A stretch of DNA of 64,000 nucleotides from NCBI GenBank assembly GCA_031411495.1, contig JANOBD010000175.1:124001-188000 (forward strand). The letters are read 5' to 3'. The translations under genes were made by a program, and so were the position numbers. Numbering within the stretch: the stretch's first letter is position 1; each line of letters opens with the position of its first letter. Of this stretch, positions 25,217 to 33,814 are shown one piece after another. The DNA comes from JANOBD01 sp031411495. GTDB taxonomy: Bacteria > Planctomycetota > Phycisphaerae > Tepidisphaerales > Tepidisphaeraceae. The notes beneath the pieces are model-generated. The model was not told where the DNA came from. It searched no databases and worked only from the letters and a program-made list of their open reading frames with translations.

Positions 25217-26182
25217 GGGGGTTTCGGGATGACTTTTCGTCTTGGACGTTTCAATTTTCAACATCCACGCGCCGAAACCCGCGAGCATCACCTCGACGAT
25301 CGTCTGGAGCAGACGCATCGCGATCACCACGATCGAGCACGTTCCGACCGGCGCGCCGCTCAGCAAGGCCGGCAGCAGCGCGAGATAGATCGCCTCACGC
25401 ACGCCCAGCCCGGCGACGGTGAAGACGGCGAGGTAGCTGATCGTCATTGCGCAGGCGGCCGTCATCACGAAGCGCGGGTAGTCGCCCGCGTTCACGGTCG
25501 TGAGCGATCGGCTCGCCAGCCAAAGCGCGCCGCCGGCGAATAGCCATTGGGCGATCGCGCAGAAGACGGGCGTGACGTATTCGCCCCAGCGCGGCATCCG
25601 CTCCAGCGGCGGCCGCTTGAGGAGGCGCAATCCCGTCTGCAGCACGCGGCCAAACACCGGCGGCGAGAGCGCGAGAACGCCGCACGTGACGAAGATCGGC
25701 CCCAGCCATCGCCCCGCCGGGACGATCTCGCGCACCGGCGACTGCATCAACAACGGAGAACTGATGATGAGCCCCATCATCACGTTGAACGCATCGAGCA
25801 TGATGACCACGCTGATCGCGATCGCGACATTGATCGCAAACCGCCGGAGCATCGCCACCGCGCCCATCAGCGCCCAGACGCGACCGGGAAGATACTTCCC
25901 CAGCGGCGGGATCCACGCGATCGCCGCCATCTGCCGCCACGTAGGGCTTGCACCATACGCGCGCAGCAGCGAGCGGTAGCTGATCATCTGCACGCTGTTC
26001 ACGCCGATCAGGCAGAGCCCGGCGGCGAAGATGAAAAGCCAGTCGGGCCTGAGCGCAGAGAGGTCGGCCGCGCTCGCCTTGCCGAGTTCGTTCCGCATCG
26101 TCTGCACGACGTACCAGAGCACCGCGATCAGGAGCGCGTACTTGAGGAGGTTCAGGACGATCGTTCGGAAAGAAGATGACAT
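25211..26182 (-). CDS. Lysylphosphatidylglycerol synthase-type transmembrane (UPF0104-like) protein
   Basis: A 323-residue polytopic membrane protein with about eight helices. Family hallmarks include NSVQMISYRSLLRAYG, the PLGKYLPGRVWALMG segment and VAGLGVREAIYLALLPALL near the C-terminus. It lacks the cytosolic synthase domain of MprF, so it corresponds to the flippase-like membrane half found next to glycosyltransferase genes. MSSSFRTIV at 26182 is taken as the start; the upstream extension is part of a repeat. It is the first of four co-directional membrane/glycan genes, suggesting a role in lipid-linked glycan export. The last residues (PETPV) and stop overlap a repeat element. Confidence 0.82.
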   Translation of the reverse strand: MSSSFRTIVLNLLKYALLIAVLWYVVQTMRNELGKASAADLSALRPDWLFIFAAGLCLIGVNSVQMISYRSLLRAYGASPTWRQMAAIAWIPPLGKYLPGRVWALMGAVAMLRRFAINVAIAISVVIMLDAFNVMMGLIISSPLLMQSPVREIVPAGRWLGPIFVTCGVLALSPPVFGRVLQTGLRLLKRPPLERMPRWGEYVTPVFCAIAQWLFAGGALWLASRSLTTVNAGDYPRFVMTAACAMTISYLAVFTVAGLGVREAIYLALLPALLSGAPVGTCSIVVIAMRLLQTIVEVMLAGFGAWMLKIETSKTKSHPETPV

Positions 26183-26190
26183 GCGAACGG

Positions 26191-26297
26191 TGTCATGCAG
26201 AGGGAGCCCAGGCGACCGAAGCATCTCGTCGTCAATCGACGATCGATTTGTCCGTTCACATCGAGATCCTTCGTCGGCAAGCCTCCTCTGGATGACA
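26191..26297. repeat. Palindromic repeat, TGTCATCC family (copy 3)
   Basis: It begins TGTCATGCAGAGGGAGCC and ends GCCTCCTCTGGATGACA, with an interior CGAAGCATCTCG / CGAGATCCTTCG pair. It separates the GT9 gene from the LPG-synthase-like gene and lies just upstream of the latter. Confidence 0.75.
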
Positions 26298-26313
26298 TTG
26301 GAATCCGACGGGT

Positions 26314-27435
26314 TCAGCCTCGCTGCTGCGGGTTGAGCGCGAGTTGGAGTTTATGCATGACCGACTCGACCATGATCGACTCGATGCAGTACGGCGGCGA
26401 GCAGAGCATTTTCGGCCTGGTGGATTTCCACGGGTACAGGAAACACGGGCTGCACATCTTCTGAGACTGGACGACGAGGCTTCGATTGCCGGCCGGGCAG
26501 ACGCGGTCGGGATCGGACGGCGCGAACAGTGTGACGGCGGGAATGCCGACGGCCGCCGCCAGGTGCGCCAGGCCGCTGTCGCTGCCGACGTAGGTGAGCG
26601 CGTTGGAGAAGAGCCCCGCCGCCTCGCCGATCGGGCCCTTGAGCTGCAGGACGCGGACATCGGCCTTGCCGGGCTCGACCCATTCGAGAATCGACTTCGA
26701 CACGCCTTCTTCATCCGGCCCTTCGACGAAGACGACGGGCACTTTAAGCGTCCGATGAATCGCCTGCATCAGCCCGGCGTACCGCTCGGGTGGCCAGCGC
26801 TTGGCCTCGGCGAGCACCGTCTGCGCGCTGCCGGCGTGCATGATGATGTACGGCTCGCGCTCCTTGAGTTTCGCTTCCTTGCGCAGGCGTTCGCCGGCGC
26901 GGATGTCCTCGAGTTCGAGCGGGAAAATCGGCTTCTCGCTCGGATCGATCTTGATGCCCAGTTGCTCGAGCAGGCGGAGGTTCTGAACGACGTCGTGAAT
27001 CTGTTTCTCGGCCGGCACGCGCGTGGCGCTGAGGAAACCCATCGCGCTGAGCTTGCCGATGTCGAAGCCGTGGATGATCCGCTCCTTCCCTTTCGAGAGG
27101 CGCTGCAGCAGGTTGTATTGCCAGCGGTTGCTCGGGAAAGGAATGAGAACGACATCGGCCTTCTTGCGACGGATCGACCGGAGCATGTTGACGTATCCGC
27201 CGAAGCCGGTGCCGGTGATGTGATGATCCTCGACTTCCTTGAGCCGGCGGAACGGTTCGACCATCGATTTGGTGAGCGCGAAGACGCTGATGATCGCATC
27301 GGGCTTGGCGCGCTTGAGCTGCCGCACCATCGGCACGGCCATGATCGCGTTGCCGATGCCCGCGACGATCGGCACGACGACTTTGAAGCCGCGCCGATCG
27401 GGAACATTGACCTGTTTCGAGGAGTTATATGCCAT
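26314..27435 (-). CDS. Glycosyltransferase family 9 (heptosyltransferase-like)
   Basis: A 373-residue GT-B enzyme. The N-terminal half begins VVVPIVAGIGNAIMAVPMV, the acceptor-side Rossmann strand of GT9. The C-terminal half has the nucleotide-sugar motifs MHAGSAQ and YVGSDSGLAHLAAAVGIP, then LFAPSDPDRVCP. A cysteine-rich tail (CSPCFLYPW...CSPPYC) is seen in several GT9 proteins. Such enzymes transfer ADP-heptose or related sugars to lipid A core or surface glycans at the inner membrane. ATG at 27435 starts MAYNSSKQVN; a longer frame from 27474 is possible but less protein-like. It is part of the minus-strand envelope-glycan cluster. Confidence 0.9.
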   Translation of the reverse strand: MAYNSSKQVNVPDRRGFKVVVPIVAGIGNAIMAVPMVRQLKRAKPDAIISVFALTKSMVEPFRRLKEVEDHHITGTGFGGYVNMLRSIRRKKADVVLIPFPSNRWQYNLLQRLSKGKERIIHGFDIGKLSAMGFLSATRVPAEKQIHDVVQNLRLLEQLGIKIDPSEKPIFPLELEDIRAGERLRKEAKLKEREPYIIMHAGSAQTVLAEAKRWPPERYAGLMQAIHRTLKVPVVFVEGPDEEGVSKSILEWVEPGKADVRVLQLKGPIGEAAGLFSNALTYVGSDSGLAHLAAAVGIPAVTLFAPSDPDRVCPAGNRSLVVQSQKMCSPCFLYPWKSTRPKMLCSPPYCIESIMVESVMHKLQLALNPQQRG

Positions 27436-27625
27436 CCCTGGCCGTATTGTGCGGGTGAACCCGATTCTGGGCAAACACGCGAGGGGCAGGAATGACGAAT
27501 AGCGAAAATCGAATAACGAACCAGGATCGAATCAGAGCGCGCATACCGCTTCGCCTGTCGTTCCATTGGAGCGTTCGATCATTCGACGATCACTCTTTAT
27601 TCGGATTTCGAACTTCGACATTCCC

Positions 27626-29557
27626 TCACAGCCCCGGCACGCGCGTCGGCGGGTCTTTGAGTATGGCGTCCAGGTCGCGTCGGATGTAATTTGATCCGCT
27701 GCGCTCGAACAATTCCCAGCCGCCGGACTCGACGGGTATCGGCTTTCGCTTCGCAAGCTTCGACTGCAATTCGAACGACAGCCTGAAATGCCAGACGCGC
27801 CACGGATTCCACGTCGACTGATAGACGTAATACTCCACGTCGTTGCCGACCTTTTTCGCCCAGATGCGCGGGCGGTCTTTCGTCGGGCGATCCTTGTAGT
27901 CGTTCTTCCGCGGCGGCGTGATGACGATTTTGTCGGTGAGCAGGTGCAGCGCGCGCTGGCCGTACTTGCTCCAGCGTTCCTTGCCCATGTTGTCGTAGAG
28001 CTCGCACACGGCGACGTTGCCCGGCGCGGGATGTTCGTTGATGAACTGGGCCGCGATCATCAGCGACTGGTTCGAACCCGCTTCATACTGCCCGTAAAAA
28101 TCGCGCGAACGAAAGACGCCGATGTCGACTGCGAGCAGCGGAAGGTTCGCCAGCAGCGTCGCCGCGACAAACGCAATCATCAGGACCTTCGCCGGTATGC
28201 TGAGCGCCCGGACGTGGATCGAGGAGATCTGGTATTGCGCCGGCGTCGTGATGGATTGGCGCGAAGCCGCGCGGTCGGGATCGAGATCGATCGCCTCCGA
28301 CCGCCGCTTGTCGTCGCGCGACAGTTCCGACATCGCCTGGATGCCCAGCAGGATTCCCAGCACGATGAACGGCGCGACGGGCACGAAGTAGCGGGCGTTG
28401 GGATTGGGCCAGAGCACGCACAGTCCGCCGGTGTAGACCGCCAGGCCGATCCAGAAATACTGGTGCCGCCGCAACCCTCGGATGAACGTGAGGACCAACA
28501 TCGCAATCGCGAGCCACCCGGTGATCAGGGCGGATGTATTGATGACTCCCACCGACTGCCCGAATCGAGTCGGCTGCCAAAGCAGCCAGGCGAACCACTT
28601 TCCGCTGGTGCCGATGCGATAGATGATCTCGTGAACGAGCGAGCGTTTGCGTTGATTGAAGGTGTCGTCGAGGTCGGGCGTTTCGTCGTCGTCGCCGGTG
28701 GCGTTCTTCACGGCTTGCGTCGTCGGGAGCGTCGTCGGGTGTGTCGTGGCCATCGAGTCGGGGATCACTTCGACGTCCGTCTCGCCTTCGGAAGTCCCGC
28801 CCGACCTCATCGCCAGCGCCTTCTCGGCCTTGGTGAGCGAGAGATAATTGTACGTGAGTCTGAAGGTGCCGATCGAGACCGCCACCGCGAGCCCGATGAT
28901 CACCCACGTCGAAGCCCGGCGCCATGGCTGGCGTGCGCCGCTGAGCAGGATCGGAATGACCAGCGCCAGATGCAGCACGCCCGGCCATCGCGTAAACGCG
29001 CCGAAGCCGAGCAGGATGAGCATCAGCGGCACTTCCCAGTCGAGCCGGGCGCGGCCCTCGGCGACGCGGAACGCGATGAGGATCGCGCCGAACCCGAGAA
29101 GGCAGAAAAACGCCTCGGTATGCATCCAATAGGTCAGCGGATAGACCGAGGAGAGAAGGCCGGTCATAAGAACGATGCCTGCTGAAGCGCGGTTGGTGAC
29201 GAACCGGCGGAGGATGAAAAACGCGGATGCCAGCGCACCGAGCATGCTGAAGGTGGTCAGGAGCTTGAGGAACCAGAACTCGGGCGAGATCTTCATCGCG
29301 CCCGCGAGCACGAGAGGCCAGCCCGGCGGCGCGATCGCGGCACGCGAGCCGTTGAACATCAGGCCCTCGCCGCGGGCCAGCGACCGCGCGATGCAGGTGT
29401 ACACCTCGCCGTCGCCGCTGGGAACCCAGTAGCCATTGAGCATCGACAGATAGACCACCGCGAGCGGGAGAATCGCGACGGCAAGCCACCTGAGCAGATT
29501 CTGCCGGCGCGCGTCCGCGGACGAGTGGGTCAGGTTGGCGTGAAGGGGCTCGATCAT
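27626..29557 (-). CDS. GT39-like (ArnT/PMT-type) membrane glycosyltransferase
   Basis: A 643-residue protein with about ten hydrophobic helices and a soluble C-terminal domain. The first periplasmic loop has the GT-C acidic motif in GYWVPSGDGEVYTCIARSLARG, followed by APPGWPLVLAGA, both characteristic of lipid-phosphate-sugar-dependent transferases (dolichyl- or undecaprenyl-phosphate donors). A polar linker of about 60 residues rich in Thr and Asp (SMATTHPTTLPTTQAV) sits between helices in the middle. MIEPLHAN at 29557 is taken as the start. Similar overall plan to the next gene upstream, suggesting sequential roles in decorating a cell-surface glycan. Confidence 0.85.
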   Translation of the reverse strand: MIEPLHANLTHSSADARRQNLLRWLAVAILPLAVVYLSMLNGYWVPSGDGEVYTCIARSLARGEGLMFNGSRAAIAPPGWPLVLAGAMKISPEFWFLKLLTTFSMLGALASAFFILRRFVTNRASAGIVLMTGLLSSVYPLTYWMHTEAFFCLLGFGAILIAFRVAEGRARLDWEVPLMLILLGFGAFTRWPGVLHLALVIPILLSGARQPWRRASTWVIIGLAVAVSIGTFRLTYNYLSLTKAEKALAMRSGGTSEGETDVEVIPDSMATTHPTTLPTTQAVKNATGDDDETPDLDDTFNQRKRSLVHEIIYRIGTSGKWFAWLLWQPTRFGQSVGVINTSALITGWLAIAMLVLTFIRGLRRHQYFWIGLAVYTGGLCVLWPNPNARYFVPVAPFIVLGILLGIQAMSELSRDDKRRSEAIDLDPDRAASRQSITTPAQYQISSIHVRALSIPAKVLMIAFVAATLLANLPLLAVDIGVFRSRDFYGQYEAGSNQSLMIAAQFINEHPAPGNVAVCELYDNMGKERWSKYGQRALHLLTDKIVITPPRKNDYKDRPTKDRPRIWAKKVGNDVEYYVYQSTWNPWRVWHFRLSFELQSKLAKRKPIPVESGGWELFERSGSNYIRRDLDAILKDPPTRVPGL

Positions 29558-29666
29558 GGCGCTGTGACGGCCTCGGTATGGCAAGACGGACCCCGCGTAC
29601 TTGCTCGCGATCGAGCTATCCTACTGACGCCGCAGGCTCACTCGCGATGCTAAGCACGTACCGATT

Positions 29667-31847
29667 TTATTCAATCGGGGCGATCGCGCCGGGAAGAACC
29701 GACAGCAGCCACGGCGGGCGATCGATCAACGGAAAGTCGGCGACAAGGACCAGAGGATCCGGGCGGATGCGCGCATCGGCTGCCCCGGGTTTCGAAACAG
29801 GCTGCGTCGCGGGCTGCGTCGCGTTCGCGGGGTCGGGCTTGCGCTGGTCGCGCTGCTGAACTTCGCGGGCTTCGCGGCGTTCACGGGCGGCAATCTTCTT
29901 TTGTCGGTCGATTTTTTCACGACGATCGAGCTTCGCCCGGCGTTCCAGCTTCTCGCGCCGTTCGATCTTGTCGCGACGCTCCAGCTTTTCACGACGCTCG
30001 ATCTTCGCCCGCTTGTCTTTCTTTTCCCGCTTCTCCAGTTCCAGCTTGCGCGCCTTCTTGCGCAGGAGTTCCGCGCGCTCGGCCGCGGTGATGCGCTGCG
30101 TCGTCGGCGTCAACTCTGCCGGGCCGGTATAGCTGGTCCACTTCACGGTATCCGGCGGCAGGCGAACCACGACCCTGGCGAGATAGCCCGCATCGCCCGG
30201 GGCGGTCGCGACCGTCCGCATCGGCACCATGATCCGCCGCTTGATCAGGTCGCGCATCCACGGATCCGTCACGTCGTAGCGCTTGACCGGGAAGACGGCG
30301 TAATCCGGTGCGAACTTCTGCAGCACGCTGGGGTAGGTCGAGATCGCCTTCTCGAAAAAGAGCGTCCGCTCGCCGACGACTCGACGATCGGCGAAGTACG
30401 CCAGCACGTTCGCCGACGGCCCGACGATCTTGTCCGACCGGGTCGTGCTGTCGCGCAGCATTTTGGCGATTCCCAGGAGCGGCTGCACGGCGCCGCCGCG
30501 ATAGCGGGCGTAGAACGCGTCCTGCCTCGGCGTCCCGTGGCGCAGCCACTGCCAGTCGCCGGCGTGCTGTTCCCAGACGAAGCCCATGTCCCGGCCGAAG
30601 TTCAGCGCCAGCGGCACGCCGACGCCGATCAACATCACGGCGCCGCGCATCAACTGCGGGGACTTGAGCGTCACCCACGACAACATCACCAGCCAGCCGA
30701 ACCACATCATCGGCATGACCATGATGAAGTATCGCGGCACCGTCGAAGTGAGCAGCGTCACAAACACGAGGCCGAAGATCATCAATCCCCAGAACGCGCT
30801 TCGCCGCCAGGCGATCGCCGCGCTCACCAAGACCGCCAGCGCCACCGGGATCGCCAGCGGGCTCATGTCCTGGCTGAAGAATGCGTCGTTCAGATCGTGC
30901 TGAATCAGCTGCTTGAACTTGTCCAACGTCGTCTGCGAAGAGAGATCGCGCACGGCTTCGCGCAGCTCCAGCTCGTATTGCCCGTCGAAGGGCGCGCTGA
31001 TCGCGGTGCGCGGGTCGACAAGCACGAGAAGGATGGCGATGAGACCGGCGGCGCCGATGATGCACAGGTGGAGGTTGCGCTTGCCGCCGGCGTTGCGGAT
31101 CACCGCGTACGCCGACGCGAGGATCATCGCGACGACCAGTACGCCGAAAGTCGGGCGTGTCGCCGCTGCGAGGCCGAGCCCGGCAACAAGCGTCGCCGCG
31201 ACGCGGAGGATCTCGCGGCGCGCCATCGTCATTTTCAGCCGCTCGTACGCGTAGACGGCCATCATCATCCCCAGCGCGAAGGGGATGTCCGTCATCAGTT
31301 CCTGAGACTGGCGCACGAAGCGATAGTTGAGCCCGACGCCGAGAGTGATGACCGTCGCCATCCAGAGCGGGTAGCGAAGGCGGATCGTCGCGTCGACGAG
31401 CCAGAGTGTCGCGAGCCCCATGACCCAGACCATGATGAGCGCCGGGACCGGCGAGTCGCCGAAGAGGCGCTGCAGGCCGGCGAGCAGCGTCGGCAGGCCG
31501 GCGAATGCGTGGGTGTGATGTTCGCCGGCGAAGACGTAGCCGTCGCCACGGGCGATTGACCGCGCCAGGCCGCGGTAGAGCGCGCTGTCCACCCCGATGC
31601 GCCACAGGCCGTTGAAACTCGCGACGTAAACGGCGAAGAGAATCGCGAAGGCGATTTTGCGGTGCCGGGTGAGGGCGTCGAGCCAGCCGAGGGAAATGGC
31701 GTCCTCGGACGTCCGCTGCGGTTCCGACATCCGCGCTTCGGAGTTCCGCACGTCTTCGGAGGTCCGCAGTGGCCCGGAGATCTGTACCTTTTCGGAGGTC
31801 CGCGCCTGATCGGAAGTCCGCTGCGGCGGCGAAGTCATTGTGCGCAT
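29667..31847 (-). CDS. GT39-like membrane glycosyltransferase with repeat-encoded N-terminus and charged coiled tail
   Basis: A 726-residue protein. Residues 1-45 are low-complexity RTSE-type repeats encoded by a 12-nt tandem core. Helices begin near residue 56 (IAFAILFAVYVASF), and the first loop carries IGVDSALYRGLARSIARGDG, the GT-C acidic signature, then HAFAGLPTLLAGL. About ten helices follow, then a soluble domain. From about residue 600 there is a run of Lys/Arg/Glu (KIERREKLERRDKIERR and on) of nearly 70 residues that should form a highly charged helix, then a Pro/Ala linker and PPWLLSVLPG at the end. ATG at 31847 or 31838 may be used. No part of the N-terminal frame further upstream is protein-like. 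Confidence 0.82.
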   Translation of the reverse strand: MRTMTSPPQRTSDQARTSEKVQISGPLRTSEDVRNSEARMSEPQRTSEDAISLGWLDALTRHRKIAFAILFAVYVASFNGLWRIGVDSALYRGLARSIARGDGYVFAGEHHTHAFAGLPTLLAGLQRLFGDSPVPALIMVWVMGLATLWLVDATIRLRYPLWMATVITLGVGLNYRFVRQSQELMTDIPFALGMMMAVYAYERLKMTMARREILRVAATLVAGLGLAAATRPTFGVLVVAMILASAYAVIRNAGGKRNLHLCIIGAAGLIAILLVLVDPRTAISAPFDGQYELELREAVRDLSSQTTLDKFKQLIQHDLNDAFFSQDMSPLAIPVALAVLVSAAIAWRRSAFWGLMIFGLVFVTLLTSTVPRYFIMVMPMMWFGWLVMLSWVTLKSPQLMRGAVMLIGVGVPLALNFGRDMGFVWEQHAGDWQWLRHGTPRQDAFYARYRGGAVQPLLGIAKMLRDSTTRSDKIVGPSANVLAYFADRRVVGERTLFFEKAISTYPSVLQKFAPDYAVFPVKRYDVTDPWMRDLIKRRIMVPMRTVATAPGDAGYLARVVVRLPPDTVKWTSYTGPAELTPTTQRITAAERAELLRKKARKLELEKREKKDKRAKIERREKLERRDKIERREKLERRAKLDRREKIDRQKKIAARERREAREVQQRDQRKPDPANATQPATQPVSKPGAADARIRPDPLVLVADFPLIDRPPWLLSVLPGAIAPIE
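31707..31830. repeat. In-frame 12-nt palindromic core repeat inside the GT39-like gene
   Basis: Read on the minus strand, the core CGGACCTCCGAA or a close variant occurs seven times at 15-18 base spacing, encoding RTSD, RTSE, QISG, RTSE, RNSE, RMSE and RTSE. The core is itself near-palindromic (CGGA..TCCG). Spacing in multiples of three keeps the reading frame. Confidence 0.8.
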
Positions 31848-32006
31848 TGTCTTAGCACTAGACGCCGCCCGCAAGGATCGCGCTGCTTCGTATCGGGTTC
31901 GATAATCAGCCGCGGGGCCAAAATTACACGCCCCTCGTCCGAAGCGACACGCTTTCAATCCGGCTTGGACCGTCGACCGCGACGCGCCCAGAGCGTATCG
32001 AAGAGC

Positions 32007-32045
32007 GAAAAAAGACAAGACCCGATGCTTTCGCACCGGGCCTTG
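32007..32045 (-). terminator. Rho-independent terminator downstream of rplT
   Basis: On the minus strand CAAGGCCCGGTG pairs with CATCGGGTCTTG (two G-U pairs, 12-bp stem, 6-base loop CGAAAG), followed by TCTTTTTTC. It lies about 110 bases after the rplT stop codon. Confidence 0.85.
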
Positions 32046-32155
32046 CTGGAAATCACGGAACGCACGTTGGTTCCCCGGGAACGGTTCGTTCCCTGTGCGC
32101 TGAATCTTCAAACCTGACTGGTCGAGCGAGGCAAACCCGCGTCGACTTCCAAATC

Positions 32156-32536
32156 CTAGGCCGCCTTTTTCGCGGTCGAGGCCGGAATGTGCTTTTTCGC
32201 GGACGCGATGATCGTATCGAACATCGCCGGATCGGCAATGGCGATTTCCGAGAGCATCTTGCGGTTGAGCGTGATGCCCGCCAGTTCCAACGCCGGAATC
32301 AGTTGGCTGTAGCGAATCCCGCGGAGCCGGCACGCGGCGCTGAGGCGCGTGATCCAGAGCGAGCGGAACTCGCGCTTCTTCTGCTGACGGTGAACCGTCG
32401 CGTAAACGCCGGCACGTCGAGCGAACTCGAGGGCCGGACGATAGAGCTTGCCGAAGCCATGGCGGAAGCCCTTGGTTCGCTTGAACAGACGCTTGCGCTT
32501 GCGAGCGTGAACGACACCACCCTTGGTGCGGGGCAT
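32156..32536 (-). CDS. rplT: 50S ribosomal protein L20
   Basis: A 126-residue protein of normal length with L20 hallmarks: the basic N-terminal helix (MPRTKGGVVHARKRKRLFKRTKGF), WITRLSAACRLRGIRYSQL and GITLNRKMLSEIAI. It binds 23S rRNA early in large-subunit assembly. A textbook GGAGG lies 5-6 bases before the ATG at 32536. Its usual partner rpmI is the next gene upstream, but the gap is 306 bases and carries two repeat elements. infC, usually first in this operon, is not present in the flanking sequence. An intrinsic terminator follows at 32007-32045. In many bacteria L20 represses its own operon; no such leader could be identified here. Confidence 0.97.
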   Translation of the reverse strand: MPRTKGGVVHARKRKRLFKRTKGFRHGFGKLYRPALEFARRAGVYATVHRQQKKREFRSLWITRLSAACRLRGIRYSQLIPALELAGITLNRKMLSEIAIADPAMFDTIIASAKKHIPASTAKKAA

Positions 32537-32630
32537 AAATGCCTCCTTGTTTGCTGTGAACCGCGAATTGAATCAGCGGTTCGATTTCCCGAGTCAGAGG
32601 CACACACTCGTTGTCAGCCGAAGCTGACCA

Positions 32631-32684
32631 GCCGACCGAAATCGGCTTGCCGACCGAAATCGGCTTGCCGACCGAGGTCGGCCT
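32631..32684. repeat. Three 18-bp tandem units between rpmI and rplT
   Basis: GCCGACCGAAATCGGCTT at 32631-32648 is repeated identically at 32649-32666 and with changes at 32667-32684. Each unit has an internal palindrome (CCGA....TCGG). No coding role is seen. Confidence 0.85.
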
Positions 32685-32752
32685 GATCCATGCGGGGTGA
32701 ACGCACGGCGAGGGGCATGACTGCACCGGCAACACGCCGATGCTTTGAATAA

Positions 32753-32836
32753 TCCGCGAAGTTCCGCGAAGAAGACGCGAAGCAAAAGGGTACGTTGACG
32801 CCTTACTTCGTATTCCTTCGCGTGGCTTCGCGGACG
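32753..32836. repeat. Palindromic repeat, CGCGAAG/CACGAAG family (copy 1)
   Basis: The left arm reads TCCGCGAAGTTCCGCGAAGA and continues ACGCGAAG; the right arm reads CTTCGTATTCCTTCGCGTGG and continues CTTCGCGGA. It lies just after the rpmI stop codon. Related arms are seen at 35.2-35.6, 52.6-52.8 and 56.0-56.2 kb. Confidence 0.75.
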
Positions 32837-32842
32837 TAAACG

Positions 32843-33115
32843 TTACTTGCTTTCCGACGTCGACTTCGCGGCCGCCAGCTTGCGCTGGTGGGCGATCCGG
32901 TTCGGGCGCAGCTTGGAGACGCCGAGGAATCGGCGGATGTTCCGTGCGTGGCCTTCGAAGACCAGTTCGGTGCCGCCGAGACGGCGCTTCATGTTGCCGC
33001 TGCGGACACTGTTGCGGTGGCTGTTGAATCCACAGCCGCGCATCACCTTGCCGGTGCCGGTGACCTTGAACCGCTTCTTCATGCCTTTGCAGGGCTTGTA
33101 CGCTTTCCAACCCAT
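32843..33115 (-). CDS. rpmI: 50S ribosomal protein L35
   Basis: A 90-residue protein, slightly long for L35 (usually 64-66). The core KKRFKVTGTGKVMRGCGFNS followed by HRNSVRSGNMKRRLGG and a terminal IRRFLGV segment matches the family; the extra length is a C-terminal basic tail (HQRKLAAAKSTSESK). AAAAGGA lies about 8 bases before the ATG at 33115. It precedes rplT on the same strand, as in the standard rpmI-rplT pair, but without infC. It is predicted to assemble into the large ribosomal subunit. Confidence 0.93.
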   Translation of the reverse strand: MGWKAYKPCKGMKKRFKVTGTGKVMRGCGFNSHRNSVRSGNMKRRLGGTELVFEGHARNIRRFLGVSKLRPNRIAHQRKLAAAKSTSESK

Positions 33116-33814
33116 CTGACACGTCCTTTTCGAAAAGTCGAGCCCGGCAATCTAGCCGAAACCGGGAGGAAGTTTCAAGGGCGCGGGACGGTGGAATTGG
33201 GGCGGCCAGAGCACGTTGGCCGCTCGCATCCACATGAAACCGCCCGCGGGAGTGACGTGTCGCGAATTTGCCAAACTTCCGTGCTCCGCTGCTCCGGTGT
33301 GCTCGCGGTAGGCTTCTGTGAGATTCGAAAACCCTCTCATTTCGTCTCACTTCCTCTCGGTCGGGCATCCGAAACCCGCGATTTCGCGTCAAGACCCGGG
33401 ATTTGGGAGTGCTTCGCACCCTCTCACCACCCTTTGTTGAATGGCCAGACTTTCATCGCCTTCGGAGCGTTCTCGTTCGCGGCGTACATCGCAACTCTGA
33501 AGCTCGCCCCTCGCGCGCCAGCCTTTCTCGGCAGGGACTTGGGAAAAAATGCCGCGCCGGTTTTCGGCGGCTCGGGATTGTACCCCGCGGATCACCCGGA
33601 ATGCCCGCTCTCCCGGACACGCCGCTCGAACTCAACAGACTTCCTGCCCGAGCGTAGTTCCAAAGTGATCACGCCGACAAGACAACGATGGTCATTTGTT
33701 CGGTCGTTCGATGAGCGAATTTGATTCCAACGTTTAGCCGCAAGATTGCTCGCGCTTCGGATGCGCCGGCGCGCCCCACGCGCGAGCAAGCTCGCGGCTA
33801 CACGAATCGATCCG
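33116..33814. other. Intergenic region upstream of rpmI, no gene seen
   Basis: About 700 bases between rpmI and the APC permease. Open frames exist on both strands, but none is protein-like and none encodes translation initiation factor IF-3, which would be expected here. The stretch holds one palindromic repeat at 33735-33800. The promoter for rpmI-rplT should lie here, but no confident boxes were recognised. Confidence 0.5.
33735..33800. repeat. Palindromic repeat, GTGTAGCC/TAGCCGC family (copy 2)
   Basis: TAGCCGCAAGATTGCTCGCG at 33735 pairs with CGCGAGCAAGCTCGCGGCTA ending at 33800, and the right side continues into CACG. The outer motif is shared with the copy at 25159-25216. Confidence 0.75.

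Noticed and set aside
33116..33814. infC upstream of rpmI
   Set aside because: All frames were read and none contains IF-3 motifs.
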